Shown: positions 1 to 7,606 of the stretch, piece after piece | How positions within the stretch are numbered: the stretch's first letter is position 1 | Layout: every line of letters starts with the position of its first letter | DNA from: JAPWJZ01 sp964575605 | GTDB taxonomy: Bacteria > Pseudomonadota > Alphaproteobacteria > Micavibrionales > UBA2020 | Length of the DNA: 64,000 bases | Reading direction: 5' to 3' | Assembly: GCA_964575605.1 (NCBI GenBank) | Contig: CAZNRN010000012.1 | Span: 1 to 64,000 of the forward strand | The notes under the pieces: model-generated | Seen by the model: only the letters and a program-made list of their open reading frames with translations | Told to the model about the DNA's origin: nothing | Database searches by the model: none | Translations under genes and position numbers: made by a program

Positions 1-275
1 AAGTGCTTGATCATTTCTTCGGCGACTTCGAAGTCGGCGATGACGCCGTCGCGCAGGGGGCGGATGGCCATGATGTTGCCGGGCGTGCGGCCCAGCATCT
101 GCTTGGCTTCTTCGCCCACGGCCAGGACGTGTTTGCGTCCCTGGACAATCGTGATGGCGACAACAGAAGGCTCGTTCAGGACAATGCCCTGCCCGCGCAC
201 ATACACAAGGGTGTTTGCGGTGCCAAGGTCAATCGCCATATCGGCGGACATCAGTCCGAGCAGTTTCGAAAACAT
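1..275 (-). CDS. mreB: MreB, rod-shape-determining actin homologue (N-terminal part, cut by window edge)
   Basis: Reading the minus strand from the ATG at 275 gives an actin-like N-terminus: MFSKLLGLMSADMAIDLGTA, then NTLVYVRGQGIVLNEPSVVA and GRTPGNIMAIRPLRDGVIADFEV. The phosphate-1 loop DLGTANT and the GVIADFEVAEEM segment are hallmarks of MreB. The protein forms membrane-bound filaments under the inner membrane that guide elongasome peptidoglycan synthesis. The gene runs off the left edge, so only about 91 residues are visible, with mreC/mreD/pbp2/rodA expected beyond it. A GGGGAG Shine-Dalgarno lies just upstream of the ATG. rpmJ sits 52 bases upstream on the same strand. Confidence 0.92.
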   Translation of the reverse strand, partial: MFSKLLGLMSADMAIDLGTANTLVYVRGQGIVLNEPSVVAITIVQGRKHVLAVGEEAKQMLGRTPGNIMAIRPLRDGVIADFEVAEEMIKH

Positions 276-327
276 CCGGTCTAACTCCCCTTCCCCATAG
301 TTTTAAGCGGGAGATGCTAAAGAAAGC

Positions 328-465
328 TTACTGCTTCGCTTTCATGCGCGGGTTTTCTTTGTTGATGACGTAAAAACGCATCTTGCCCTTGCCGTCACGG
401 CGGCGGACAACTTTGTTGTTTTTATCGCGCTTTTTGAGCGACTTGAGTGAAGAGGTCTTTTTCAT
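328..465 (-). CDS. rpmJ: 50S ribosomal protein L36, type B (45 aa)
   Basis: The 45-residue product begins MKKTSSLKSLKKRDKNNKVV and continues RRRDGKGKMRFYVINKENPR to MKAKQ. The SLKSLKKR start, the VVRRR core and the YVINKxNPRxKAxQ end match the Cys-free L36 variant (YkgO type) used by alphaproteobacteria, which needs no zinc. L36 is a small basic component of the large ribosomal subunit near the peptidyl-transferase region. It lies upstream of mreB on the same strand. It is too short for most gene finders, but the fit is clear over its whole length. Confidence 0.87.
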   Translation of the reverse strand: MKKTSSLKSLKKRDKNNKVVRRRDGKGKMRFYVINKENPRMKAKQ

Positions 466-600
466 GTCAGTGATTCCATATTCCTGTTCCGGCCATATCC
501 GAGCCGCTTCTCAATGAAGCTCCGCAAACTACTGATTTTTTTATCTTTGGTCAATAAACATCTGTAGTTTGCACCTAAAAGCCTGAAAGCTCGATTCCCT

Positions 601-658
601 AGCGGTTGACTGGTGATTCCCCGTCTAAGCCAGCTCGCCTAACCGCTGCCTTTCGGCA
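601..658. other. Nested inverted repeats in a gene-free stretch (structured RNA or leader element)
   Basis: AGCGGTT at 601-607 pairs exactly with AACCGCT at 641-647. Inside it, CTGG and CCAG form a second stem, and TGCC/GGCA (647-658) adds a small hairpin. If transcribed leftward it would lie in the 5' leader of rpmJ; rightward it precedes a separate promoter. It is not a tRNA, and I recognised no riboswitch consensus. The rest of 466-754 is AT-rich and shows no credible gene. Confidence 0.35.
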
Positions 659-754
659 AAATTGAAATTAAATTATGCCAAACCATGTTGCAGAGCAGTA
701 TAATTTTATTTTCTTCCTGAATATCATAATTTTAAGCTTATGACAAAAAACAAC

Positions 755-784
755 TTGCTTCAGTAGGGCGGGGCGGGTTATACA
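755..784 (+). promoter_or_regulatory. Candidate sigma-70-type promoter for a short transcript
   Basis: TTGCTT at 755-760 and TATACA at 779-784 are separated by 18 bases, a good match to a housekeeping promoter. The predicted start near 791 would give a transcript of about 165 bases ending at the hairpin at 936-957. The match is by consensus only. Confidence 0.45.
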
Positions 785-790
785 ATGCAT

Positions 791-957
791 GCTTAATCAC
801 ATTGTTGAGTCTGGGGTTTCAATCAGTACACATCAATGCAATATAAGAAGAACAACAAAACGCCCGCCAAAGCAAAACAAATGGCTCGCAATGTCTCTCT
901 GGTAATAGAGAGGGTTATATAAAAAGAAAAACTGACCCCGCCAATGGCGGGGTTTTT
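791..957 (+). ncRNA. Candidate small RNA or mini-gene between rpmJ and the glycosylation cassette
   Basis: The segment is bounded by a plausible promoter (755-784) and a strong intrinsic terminator (936-957), so a discrete transcript of about 165 bases is inferred. It contains a perfect six-base-pair hairpin, CTCTCT-GGTAAT-AGAGAG, at 895-912. It also contains a 28-codon reading frame from the ATG at 836 to the TAA at 922 (MQYKKNNKTPAKAKQMARNV...), rich in Lys and Asn but without a Shine-Dalgarno. It could be a trans-acting small RNA, a small-protein mRNA, or an attenuated leader of the downstream glycosyltransferase operon. The length is near that of 6S RNA, but I could not fold the ends together as 6S requires. 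Confidence 0.35.
936..957 (+). terminator. Intrinsic terminator upstream of the GT2 gene
   Basis: A perfect seven-base-pair GC stem, CCCCGCC-AAT-GGCGGGG, is followed directly by five T residues. It ends whatever is transcribed from about 791. Because it lies 88 bases before the GT2 start, it could also act as an attenuator for that operon. Confidence 0.8.
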
Positions 958-1044
958 CATTTGTGGGGTTTTCGCTTTTCCCCCTTCCCCCAATCGGGCA
1001 GAATATCCTTTAGGTTCAAAGGGGATACTTTAAGGGGGTCTACC

Positions 1045-1971
1045 GTGGCGGGCCAATCCAAGCATAGCGGCGTTGTCGTGCTGCTGCCTTGTTATAACGA
1101 AGAGCTGACCATCCAGGCGGTCATCCGCCAGATGCGGGAAGCCGTGCCGGGCGCGCGCATCGTCGTCTTCGACAACAATTCAAAAGATAAATCCGCCGAG
1201 CTGGCGCGTGCCGAGGGTGTCGAAGTCCGGCCCGTCCGCCTACAGGGCAAGGGTAACGTTGTACGCCGCATGTTCGCGGACATCGACGCCGACGTGTACC
1301 TAATGGTCGACGCGGATACAACCTACGATCCCAAAACCGCACAAGCGCTGATCGAGGCGATTACCAGCGGGCAGGCCGATATGTCGGTCGGCGTGCGCAA
1401 AGGCAAGGACAGTTCCTTCCCGCCCGGACACCGTTTCGGGAACCGGCTGTTCAACATTATTGTGGCCAGCCTTTTCGGACGCGGGATGCAGGATATCTTC
1501 TCGGGCTACCGGGCCTTTTCGAAACGTTTCGTGAAGTCTTTCCCTGCGCATTCCAAGCGCTTTGAGATAGAAACTGAGCTGTCGGTTTTCACCCTCGAAC
1601 AGCGCATTCCCTTCGTCGAAATTCCCTCGCCCTATGGCGAACGTCCCGAAGGGTCTTTCAGCAAGCTCAGCACCTTCAAGGATGGCTTCCGGATTTTGTG
1701 GATGATCGTGCAGCTTTATAAAGAGCTACGCCCCATTATCTTTTTCGGCCTGATCGCCTTGTTCTTCGCCGTTATATCGCTGTTGCTGGGCGTGCCGGTT
1801 ATCGTGGACTACATGCGCACAGGCCTTGTCGAACGTCAGCCGACCGCTATCCTTGCAAGCGCACTGGGCCTCTTGTCGGCCGTGCTGTTCGTGGCGGGCA
1901 TGGTGCTGGAAAGCACCGCGCGCGCCTATCGCGAGACACGCCACCTGTTTTACCTGAACGCGCCGCGTTAA
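1045..1971 (+). CDS. Family 2 glycosyltransferase, GtrB/DPM1-like, with two C-terminal membrane helices
   Basis: The product (308 aa) opens with a GT-A fold: VVVLLPCYNEELTIQ at residues 10-24, FDNNSKDKS at 42-50, and a DXD-type metal/nucleotide motif MVDADTTYD at about 87-95. Two hydrophobic segments follow near residues 230-255 and 270-295, as in polyprenyl-phosphate glycosyltransferases of the GtrB/ArnC/DPM1 type. Such enzymes load a sugar from UDP- or GDP-sugar onto undecaprenyl phosphate at the cytoplasmic face. I place the start at the GTG at 1045, behind an AAGGGGG Shine-Dalgarno; an upstream TTG at 961 would add 28 unlikely residues. The stop codon abuts the next ATG, so the three genes to 6381 look like one operon. 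Confidence 0.85.
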   Translation: MAGQSKHSGVVVLLPCYNEELTIQAVIRQMREAVPGARIVVFDNNSKDKSAELARAEGVEVRPVRLQGKGNVVRRMFADIDADVYLMVDADTTYDPKTAQALIEAITSGQADMSVGVRKGKDSSFPPGHRFGNRLFNIIVASLFGRGMQDIFSGYRAFSKRFVKSFPAHSKRFEIETELSVFTLEQRIPFVEIPSPYGERPEGSFSKLSTFKDGFRILWMIVQLYKELRPIIFFGLIALFFAVISLLLGVPVIVDYMRTGLVERQPTAILASALGLLSAVLFVAGMVLESTARAYRETRHLFYLNAPR

Positions 1972-4251
1972 ATGGAATTGCCCGCGATAGCCAGGCACTT
2001 CGTCAAACCGCAGGTCCTGCGCTACCTGGCAGTCGGCGGCGTCGGCTTCCTTGTCGACGCGGCAGGTATGGAAGGCTTCGTCCATCTGGATGTCGAGGTA
2101 CACCTTGCGCGCGTGATGTCGATGCTGCTGGCGATCGCCAGCACCTATTTTCTGCACCGCTATTTCACCTTCAAAGGTGCGGAAGCGCCCAAAAGCGCAG
2201 GCAGCCAGTTTACCGCCTTTGGCGCCATTCAAATTGCGGCAGCAATCCTGAACTACGCAATTTTCAGCCGGGTACTTTATGCCTTGCCCGAACCCGTCGG
2301 CACCATCGGCCGGCTTTTCGCGCTGTCCCTAGGCGTTGCTGCCGGGCTTTGCTTCAACTACCTGCTGCTGCAAAAAATCGTTTTCCGCACCAAGGCGCAG
2401 GCCAGCAGCGATACGAAACCTGCCAGCGCCGACGAACACCCGTCACTGGATACAAGCCCCCGAACTGTGAAGCGCAGCCTGCTCTGGGTACTGGTTGCCG
2501 TTATCATGTTGAATTCGACGCGCGGCCATCACCAGGACGTTCTACGCATCCCCAATATTTCGCGTGAAATGCTCCCAGCCGACCCCGATGTATGGATGCG
2601 CCTGTCACAGGTCCGTGATTGGGTGACAGGTGGTGGATTTTTCGACCATATCGTACACAAAACCGACGCCCCTTATAACGATGTCATCACGCCCTGGACC
2701 CGCCCACTGGACGCCCTGCTTGCACTCTTCTACAACCTGATGCCACAACATCTGGGCGTGAATACAAAACTGATGTTGGCCGCGACTTGGCTGCCGCCGA
2801 TGCTGGGTTTCATTACATTTGCCCTGCTGGCCAAGGCGGCATCGAGGCATTTTAACTGGTTGCACACGGCCGGCATTACCGCCGTGCTGCTGTTATTCAA
2901 CTCCATCACTTATAGCTACTACTCTCCGGGAGATGCCGACCATCATGGCTTGCTAACGACGTTGTGGTGTGGCGTCTTGCTCTGCCTTGTGCAGCCTTTG
3001 ACCAGAATTACGGGCACTGTGGCAGGGGTTATCCTTGGAACCATGATCTGGGTGAGCCCCGAAGGCCTGATGCTTCTTGCACTGGTCTATGGCATCTTTG
3101 GTTTCGAAGCCTTGATGAAGCCCGAACGCATCTGGCCGCTGGTATGCGTTGCCTTCGCTGCAGCATTGACCGTCACGGGCGCGCTTTTCGTGGAAATGCC
3201 CGCTGCCCAAATCTTGTCGTCAATCACTTATGATAGCGTTTCTATCGTCCATGCCGCGCTGCTCTGGCTGGCGGCAGGCGCGGCGCTGGCACTGGGGCTC
3301 CTGTTTTCGAAAGGCACCGGCTTGCGCGCACGCATTGTGTCAGCCGCCCTGGCTGCGGTTACAGCGCTTTTGGGCATGGCCGCGTTATACCCGAAATTTT
3401 TCAAGGGCCCTCTGGTCGACGCCGATCCGTATATTTTCTATTCCTTCCTGCCCCGCATCACCGAGGCCATGCCGTTATTCAGCGGCGAGTGGACTGACCT
3501 TGTAAATGAATTAACGCCGGTTGCCCTGGCGGTAGCCCTCCTTGCCGTCTTTTGGAACAGGGGGGAGCGTCCGGCCAGACAGCGCCTGACAGTAATCCTG
3601 ACGGCATTGCTTGCTGCAACCTTTACGATGACCTGCTGGCAAATCAGGTGGGGATATTACATGCAGCCAGTTGCGATACTGGCGTCTGCGATAGGGCTGC
3701 CCGCAGTTATGGGGGCAGCACGGCCAGCTTACTTGCGCTGGACACGTGCGATGCCCCGCAACTGGCGGCCCTATCTTGCCCTTTGGGTGGTTTTCATGGT
3801 GTCGATCGGCGTTGTGAAGTTCAAACCCTACGTGCCGCATGAAAACGCTTACTGCATGACGCAGATCCGCTACACAATCCACACGGGCCAGGTGGAAAGG
3901 CTAATCGGCAAAAAACCGACCACCATGTTCATTCACGAAGATTCGGGGGGCGACATCATTTTCTTCACGCCTTACAGCGTTATTGCCGGTAACTACCACC
4001 GCGAAGGGCGTGGCATGCGCGCCGTACATGACATCACCTATGCAGATACCAGCACAGAGGCGCGCGAAATGCTGAAGGAGCGCGACGTCGGCGCAATGAT
4101 GTTCTGTCCCAAGCGCTACCGCGAAAACAGCTGGATACGGCAGGCGCATGATGCGGGCGACAAATATCCTCGCTGGATGACGCCCGTCAAAGGCCTGCGC
4201 TTTATAGACTTGCCGGGGCCGAAGCCTCTGCTGTTCAAGGTAAAGCCTTAA
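1972..4251 (+). CDS. GtrA flippase domain fused to an STT3-like GT-C membrane glycosyltransferase (759 aa)
   Basis: Residues 1-145 resemble GtrA/DPMS proteins: four hydrophobic helices with RYLAVGGVGFLVDAAG near the start and STYFLHRYFTFKG in the middle. From about residue 165 a long polytopic region follows that looks like an oligosaccharyltransferase-type GT-C protein. It has DPDVWMRLSQVRDW at about 204 (first-loop acidic motif), TPWTRPLDALL at about 240, GDADHHG at about 319 and a C-terminal soluble part with AGNYHREGRG at about 674. GtrA proteins flip polyprenyl-phosphate sugars and GT-C enzymes use those donors outside the membrane, so one chain appears to combine both steps. The acceptor is unknown. 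The following gene is a tandem paralogue starting directly after this stop. Confidence 0.72.
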   Translation: MELPAIARHFVKPQVLRYLAVGGVGFLVDAAGMEGFVHLDVEVHLARVMSMLLAIASTYFLHRYFTFKGAEAPKSAGSQFTAFGAIQIAAAILNYAIFSRVLYALPEPVGTIGRLFALSLGVAAGLCFNYLLLQKIVFRTKAQASSDTKPASADEHPSLDTSPRTVKRSLLWVLVAVIMLNSTRGHHQDVLRIPNISREMLPADPDVWMRLSQVRDWVTGGGFFDHIVHKTDAPYNDVITPWTRPLDALLALFYNLMPQHLGVNTKLMLAATWLPPMLGFITFALLAKAASRHFNWLHTAGITAVLLLFNSITYSYYSPGDADHHGLLTTLWCGVLLCLVQPLTRITGTVAGVILGTMIWVSPEGLMLLALVYGIFGFEALMKPERIWPLVCVAFAAALTVTGALFVEMPAAQILSSITYDSVSIVHAALLWLAAGAALALGLLFSKGTGLRARIVSAALAAVTALLGMAALYPKFFKGPLVDADPYIFYSFLPRITEAMPLFSGEWTDLVNELTPVALAVALLAVFWNRGERPARQRLTVILTALLAATFTMTCWQIRWGYYMQPVAILASAIGLPAVMGAARPAYLRWTRAMPRNWRPYLALWVVFMVSIGVVKFKPYVPHENAYCMTQIRYTIHTGQVERLIGKKPTTMFIHEDSGGDIIFFTPYSVIAGNYHREGRGMRAVHDITYADTSTEAREMLKERDVGAMMFCPKRYRENSWIRQAHDAGDKYPRWMTPVKGLRFIDLPGPKPLLFKVKP

Positions 4252-6381
4252 ATGGATCAAAAGGCCTTCAACATCCGATTCACCTGCGTCGCCTTGGCTT
4301 CGGCGGCGGCGGATGCGGCACTGACCTTCTGGCTTCTGCAATCGGGCAAAGACGCGAATATCGCGCGCGGTATTGCATTGCTGCTTATATCCTTTGTCTC
4401 CGCGCCTCTGTTCCGGCGGGTGGTTTTTGGAGGCAGGGAGCTGAAAGAATCGGGGGTCCTGTTTTCAGCCGCTGCATTCCTTGATTTTGTCGTGTACTGG
4501 AAGCTATTGCGCATCTTGGGCCCTGCTGCCCCTGAAATGCAGGTATTCACAGCACTGACAGGCGGCGCGGTAGCGGGCGCCTTGCTGAAGTACATGATGT
4601 TTAAACCCGCCATCGCAAGGCAGGAAGAGGCCGCTATCCCTGCTACGGCAGGGCAGCATAAGAAAAACCTGCGCCTTGCGGTGTGGCTGGTGATCGCCTG
4701 CGGTATTGGCTGGCGGTCTTTTGCGCGGCAACTGGATTTGCTGGCGGGCAGGCCCGTTGGGCCCTCCGATCCAGACACCTGGCTCAGGCTTACCCAAGTC
4801 CGGCACTGGTTAACAGGCGGCGGGTTTTACAACCATGCGGTTGTGAACACCAACGCACCCTTCGGCGGCATAGAAACGCACTGGACAAGGCCTGTCGATG
4901 CGCTTTTGTCGATTTTCTACGCGATCGCACCGCATAACCTCGATATCAATAGCAAGCTGATGTTTGCCGCGAACTGGCTGCCGGGATTTTTATGCCTGGG
5001 GGCTATTTTTTGCATTTCGCGGTCAGCGCGGTTCCAGTCGGGTAGTTTCCATGCGCTGGCGGTCAGCGCACTCCTGGTGTTTTTCGGCACATTGTCGGCA
5101 ACCCAATTTGCGCCCGGAATCGCGGACCATCATGGCGTGTTATGCGTTCTATGGTGTGGAATGCTTGCGCTGCTGTTTTCAGCAACGACGCCAACAACGT
5201 CGTTTTTACTGGGGGCAGTGATGGGTGCCGCAGTTTGGGTCAGCCCTGAAGCGCTGTTACCCGCCGCATGCTTGCTGATGCTTTCGGGCGCTCTTGCACT
5301 CTATGCGCCATCTCGCATAAATGGACTGGCGCTTTCAACGGCTGCTGCAACCATTGTCGTCGTCGCCGGCGTTCTGGTGGAACGTCCGGTCGCACAGCTT
5401 ATGCTGCCAGTTTACGACCAGGTTTCCGTCGTGCATGTGATGCTTTTCGGCCTCAGCACTGCGGCGGCTGCCGTGCTCTGTGTCATTTTCAGAAGCCCGC
5501 GGATTCAAACGCGCGCCTTCGCAAGCGTTGCGGCACTGGCGGCAATCGCAGGCGGCATGGCCGTATTTTACCCGAAGTTCTTCAAGGGGCCATTCGTCGA
5601 CTCGGATGCCTACGTGACCGAAAACCTCTTGCCTGCTATAACTCAGGCCCAGCCTTTATTTGACGCGAGTTTTCCTGACATCTGCCGCGCGCTTTTACTG
5701 CCGTTAGCGGCTGTTATTCTGATGGGAAGTTGCTGGCATAAGGACATGGTTCCGGCAAAACGGCGCCAGATGACGGCGCTGGCCTCGCTGTTATCCCTTT
5801 CACTTGGCATGACGCTGTGGCAGTTGCGCTGGCAATATTACATGCAACCTGTGGCGATCATCATTATTGCCAGCTTACTGCCCGCGGCTGCCCGCGCGGC
5901 GCGGCCGGGAGTAATTCAACGCCTAAAGGAATTTCCTGCGCTCTGGCGGCCCTACATGGTGCTATGGGTTATCATCCTTTTGACCATGGGTATCGGTACA
6001 CTAGACGATAAACCGGAGAGCGCCGCCTGTAGCGCCGCGATGCGCGCGCAAATCCAGCAGGGCTGGCTGGAAGAGAAACTTGGTGACAAGGCGCTCATAC
6101 TTGCTGCGCCGTCTGATGTCTCGGGGCAGCTGCTATTTTTCACGCCTTACAAAATCATCGCCGGTAACTACCATCGCGAGGCGAAGGGGCTGCAGGACCT
6201 TGACGTCATCTTCAAGTCGGCAAAAGCAGATGAGGCACACAAAAAACTGAAAGAGCGTAAGACGGCCGCGCTGTTTTATTGTCCTTCTGCCACACAAGGC
6301 GGCAGCTGGCTGGCGGGCAAGAAGCCTGCATGGCTTCAGCCCGTCGCTGACGATACGACCATTGTTTACAAGGTCAGGTGA
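4252..6381 (+). CDS. Second GtrA-like/GT-C fusion glycosyltransferase, paralogue of the preceding gene (709 aa)
   Basis: This product repeats the plan of the preceding protein. An N-terminal four-helix region (about residues 1-120) has drifted from the GtrA consensus. The GT-C part then has DPDTWLRLTQVRHW at about 174, THWTRPVDALL, IADHHG at about 291 and AGNYHREAKG near 637. The shared WTRPxDALL, FFTPYxIIAGNYHRE and YPKFFKGPxVDxDxY stretches show a local duplication. The degenerate first domain suggests that the flippase activity may now rest with the neighbour. The ATG directly follows the upstream TAA. The gene ends one base before the stop of convergent guaC. The substrate cannot be told from sequence. 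Confidence 0.7.
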   Translation: MDQKAFNIRFTCVALASAAADAALTFWLLQSGKDANIARGIALLLISFVSAPLFRRVVFGGRELKESGVLFSAAAFLDFVVYWKLLRILGPAAPEMQVFTALTGGAVAGALLKYMMFKPAIARQEEAAIPATAGQHKKNLRLAVWLVIACGIGWRSFARQLDLLAGRPVGPSDPDTWLRLTQVRHWLTGGGFYNHAVVNTNAPFGGIETHWTRPVDALLSIFYAIAPHNLDINSKLMFAANWLPGFLCLGAIFCISRSARFQSGSFHALAVSALLVFFGTLSATQFAPGIADHHGVLCVLWCGMLALLFSATTPTTSFLLGAVMGAAVWVSPEALLPAACLLMLSGALALYAPSRINGLALSTAAATIVVVAGVLVERPVAQLMLPVYDQVSVVHVMLFGLSTAAAAVLCVIFRSPRIQTRAFASVAALAAIAGGMAVFYPKFFKGPFVDSDAYVTENLLPAITQAQPLFDASFPDICRALLLPLAAVILMGSCWHKDMVPAKRRQMTALASLLSLSLGMTLWQLRWQYYMQPVAIIIIASLLPAAARAARPGVIQRLKEFPALWRPYMVLWVIILLTMGIGTLDDKPESAACSAAMRAQIQQGWLEEKLGDKALILAAPSDVSGQLLFFTPYKIIAGNYHREAKGLQDLDVIFKSAKADEAHKKLKERKTAALFYCPSATQGGSWLAGKKPAWLQPVADDTTIVYKVR

Positions 6382-7398
6382 TCAGGCCGCGTTCTTGATT
6401 ACGAAGGTGGCGCGCTTCGAAAACTCTTTCAGCTTCGATGCGCCGACATAGGTGCAGGCGGAGCGGAGGCCGCCCAGGATGTCCTGGATCGTGCCTTTCA
6501 CATCGCCTTTGTACTCTACCTTGACGACGCGGCCCTCGGACGCACGGTGCGGTGCGACGCCGCCGGAATAGCGGTCCATCGCGACCTTTGACGACATGCC
6601 GTAGTATTCGACCATGTTGCCGTTGGAGGCTTTCAGGGTTTTCAGCTGTTCTTCGTTCATGCATTCAGTATGGCCGGCGAACATGCCACCCAGCATCACG
6701 AAATCGGCACCGGCGGCAAAAGCCTTCGCCACGTCACCCGGCATCTTGCAGCCACCGTCGGCACAGATAAGGCCGGAGAGGCCGTGGGCCGCATCCGCGC
6801 ATTCGATGATGGCGGATAGTTGCGGATAGCCGATGCCCGTCATCGCACGCGTCATGCAGGCGGAACCGGGACCGATGCCTACCTTAACGATATCCGCGCC
6901 CGCGAGGATCAGCGCCTCGGTCATGTCGGGCGTTGCAACGTTGCCCGCCATAATGACTTTTTCAGGGTGATGTTCGCGCACGGTCTGCACGAATTCCACG
7001 AAGGCTTCGGTATAACCGTTGGCGACGTCGAGGCAGACTTTGTTGATGGAGTTGCTTTTCAGGCTGTTCAGCACGTTGTCGACTTTTTTGATATCGTCGA
7101 TGCCGAAGGTGACGAAAGAGAAAGCACCCGAGATATTAGCCTGCTGCAATTCATCAAGGGGGTAATGTTTGTGCAGCGAGGTGAATATATCGTATTCGGC
7201 CAGCGCCGCCGCCATCTTGATGGTACCGACAGTATCCATGTTCGCAGCGATGATCGGCACGCCCGTGATTTCGGTCTTCGCATGGGGAAGCTTGAAAGTG
7301 CGCTTCACATCGACGTCGCCACGCGATTTGAGGCGCGAGCGTTTCGGACGGATCAGCACATCATCGAAATCAAGTTTGCGTTCGGTTTCAATCCTCAT
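6382..7398 (-). CDS. guaC: GMP reductase
   Basis: The product (338 aa) is a TIM-barrel of the IMPDH/GMPR family lacking the CBS insert, the right length for GMP reductase (about 345 aa). It carries MDTVGT near the N-terminus, the phosphate-binding and catalytic loop VGIGPGSACMTRAMTG (with the active-site Cys), ADGGCKMPGDVAKA and the flap motif YYGMSSKVAMDRY. GMP reductase converts GMP to IMP with NADPH, linking guanine and adenine nucleotide pools. I start at the ATG at 7398 (MRIETERKLDF), behind a CGGAG Shine-Dalgarno, dropping 23 extra upstream residues. It is convergent with the glycosylation operon and transcribed alone. Confidence 0.9.
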   Translation of the reverse strand: MRIETERKLDFDDVLIRPKRSRLKSRGDVDVKRTFKLPHAKTEITGVPIIAANMDTVGTIKMAAALAEYDIFTSLHKHYPLDELQQANISGAFSFVTFGIDDIKKVDNVLNSLKSNSINKVCLDVANGYTEAFVEFVQTVREHHPEKVIMAGNVATPDMTEALILAGADIVKVGIGPGSACMTRAMTGIGYPQLSAIIECADAAHGLSGLICADGGCKMPGDVAKAFAAGADFVMLGGMFAGHTECMNEEQLKTLKASNGNMVEYYGMSSKVAMDRYSGGVAPHRASEGRVVKVEYKGDVKGTIQDILGGLRSACTYVGASKLKEFSKRATFVIKNAA

Positions 7399-7606
7399 GG
7401 CGTCGGCTCCGGAATAATTCAAACATGCGTTTAGCCCGGGCTTTTTGGCTCGGGCGGGTGAAACCACAGTTTTGTTGGGGGTTTCGCCTATTCATAAGGC
7501 GATTCCGCTCAAACAGCAAGCAAGAAATGAAAAACGATTTATATCAGCGTTTTAATTGGCGGGTTCCGTCGCTTCACGCCTTTCTGCGGCGCGAATCTGC
7601 ATGGCG

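Noticed and set aside
791..957. 6S RNA identity for the short transcript
   Set aside because: Length is suitable, but the 5' and 3' parts do not pair into the long interrupted stem that defines 6S RNA.
7430..7456. GCCCG...CGGGC hairpin as a terminator for guaC or mnmE
   Set aside because: It lies upstream of guaC and well past the mnmE stop, and neither side is followed by a T tract on the transcribed strand.
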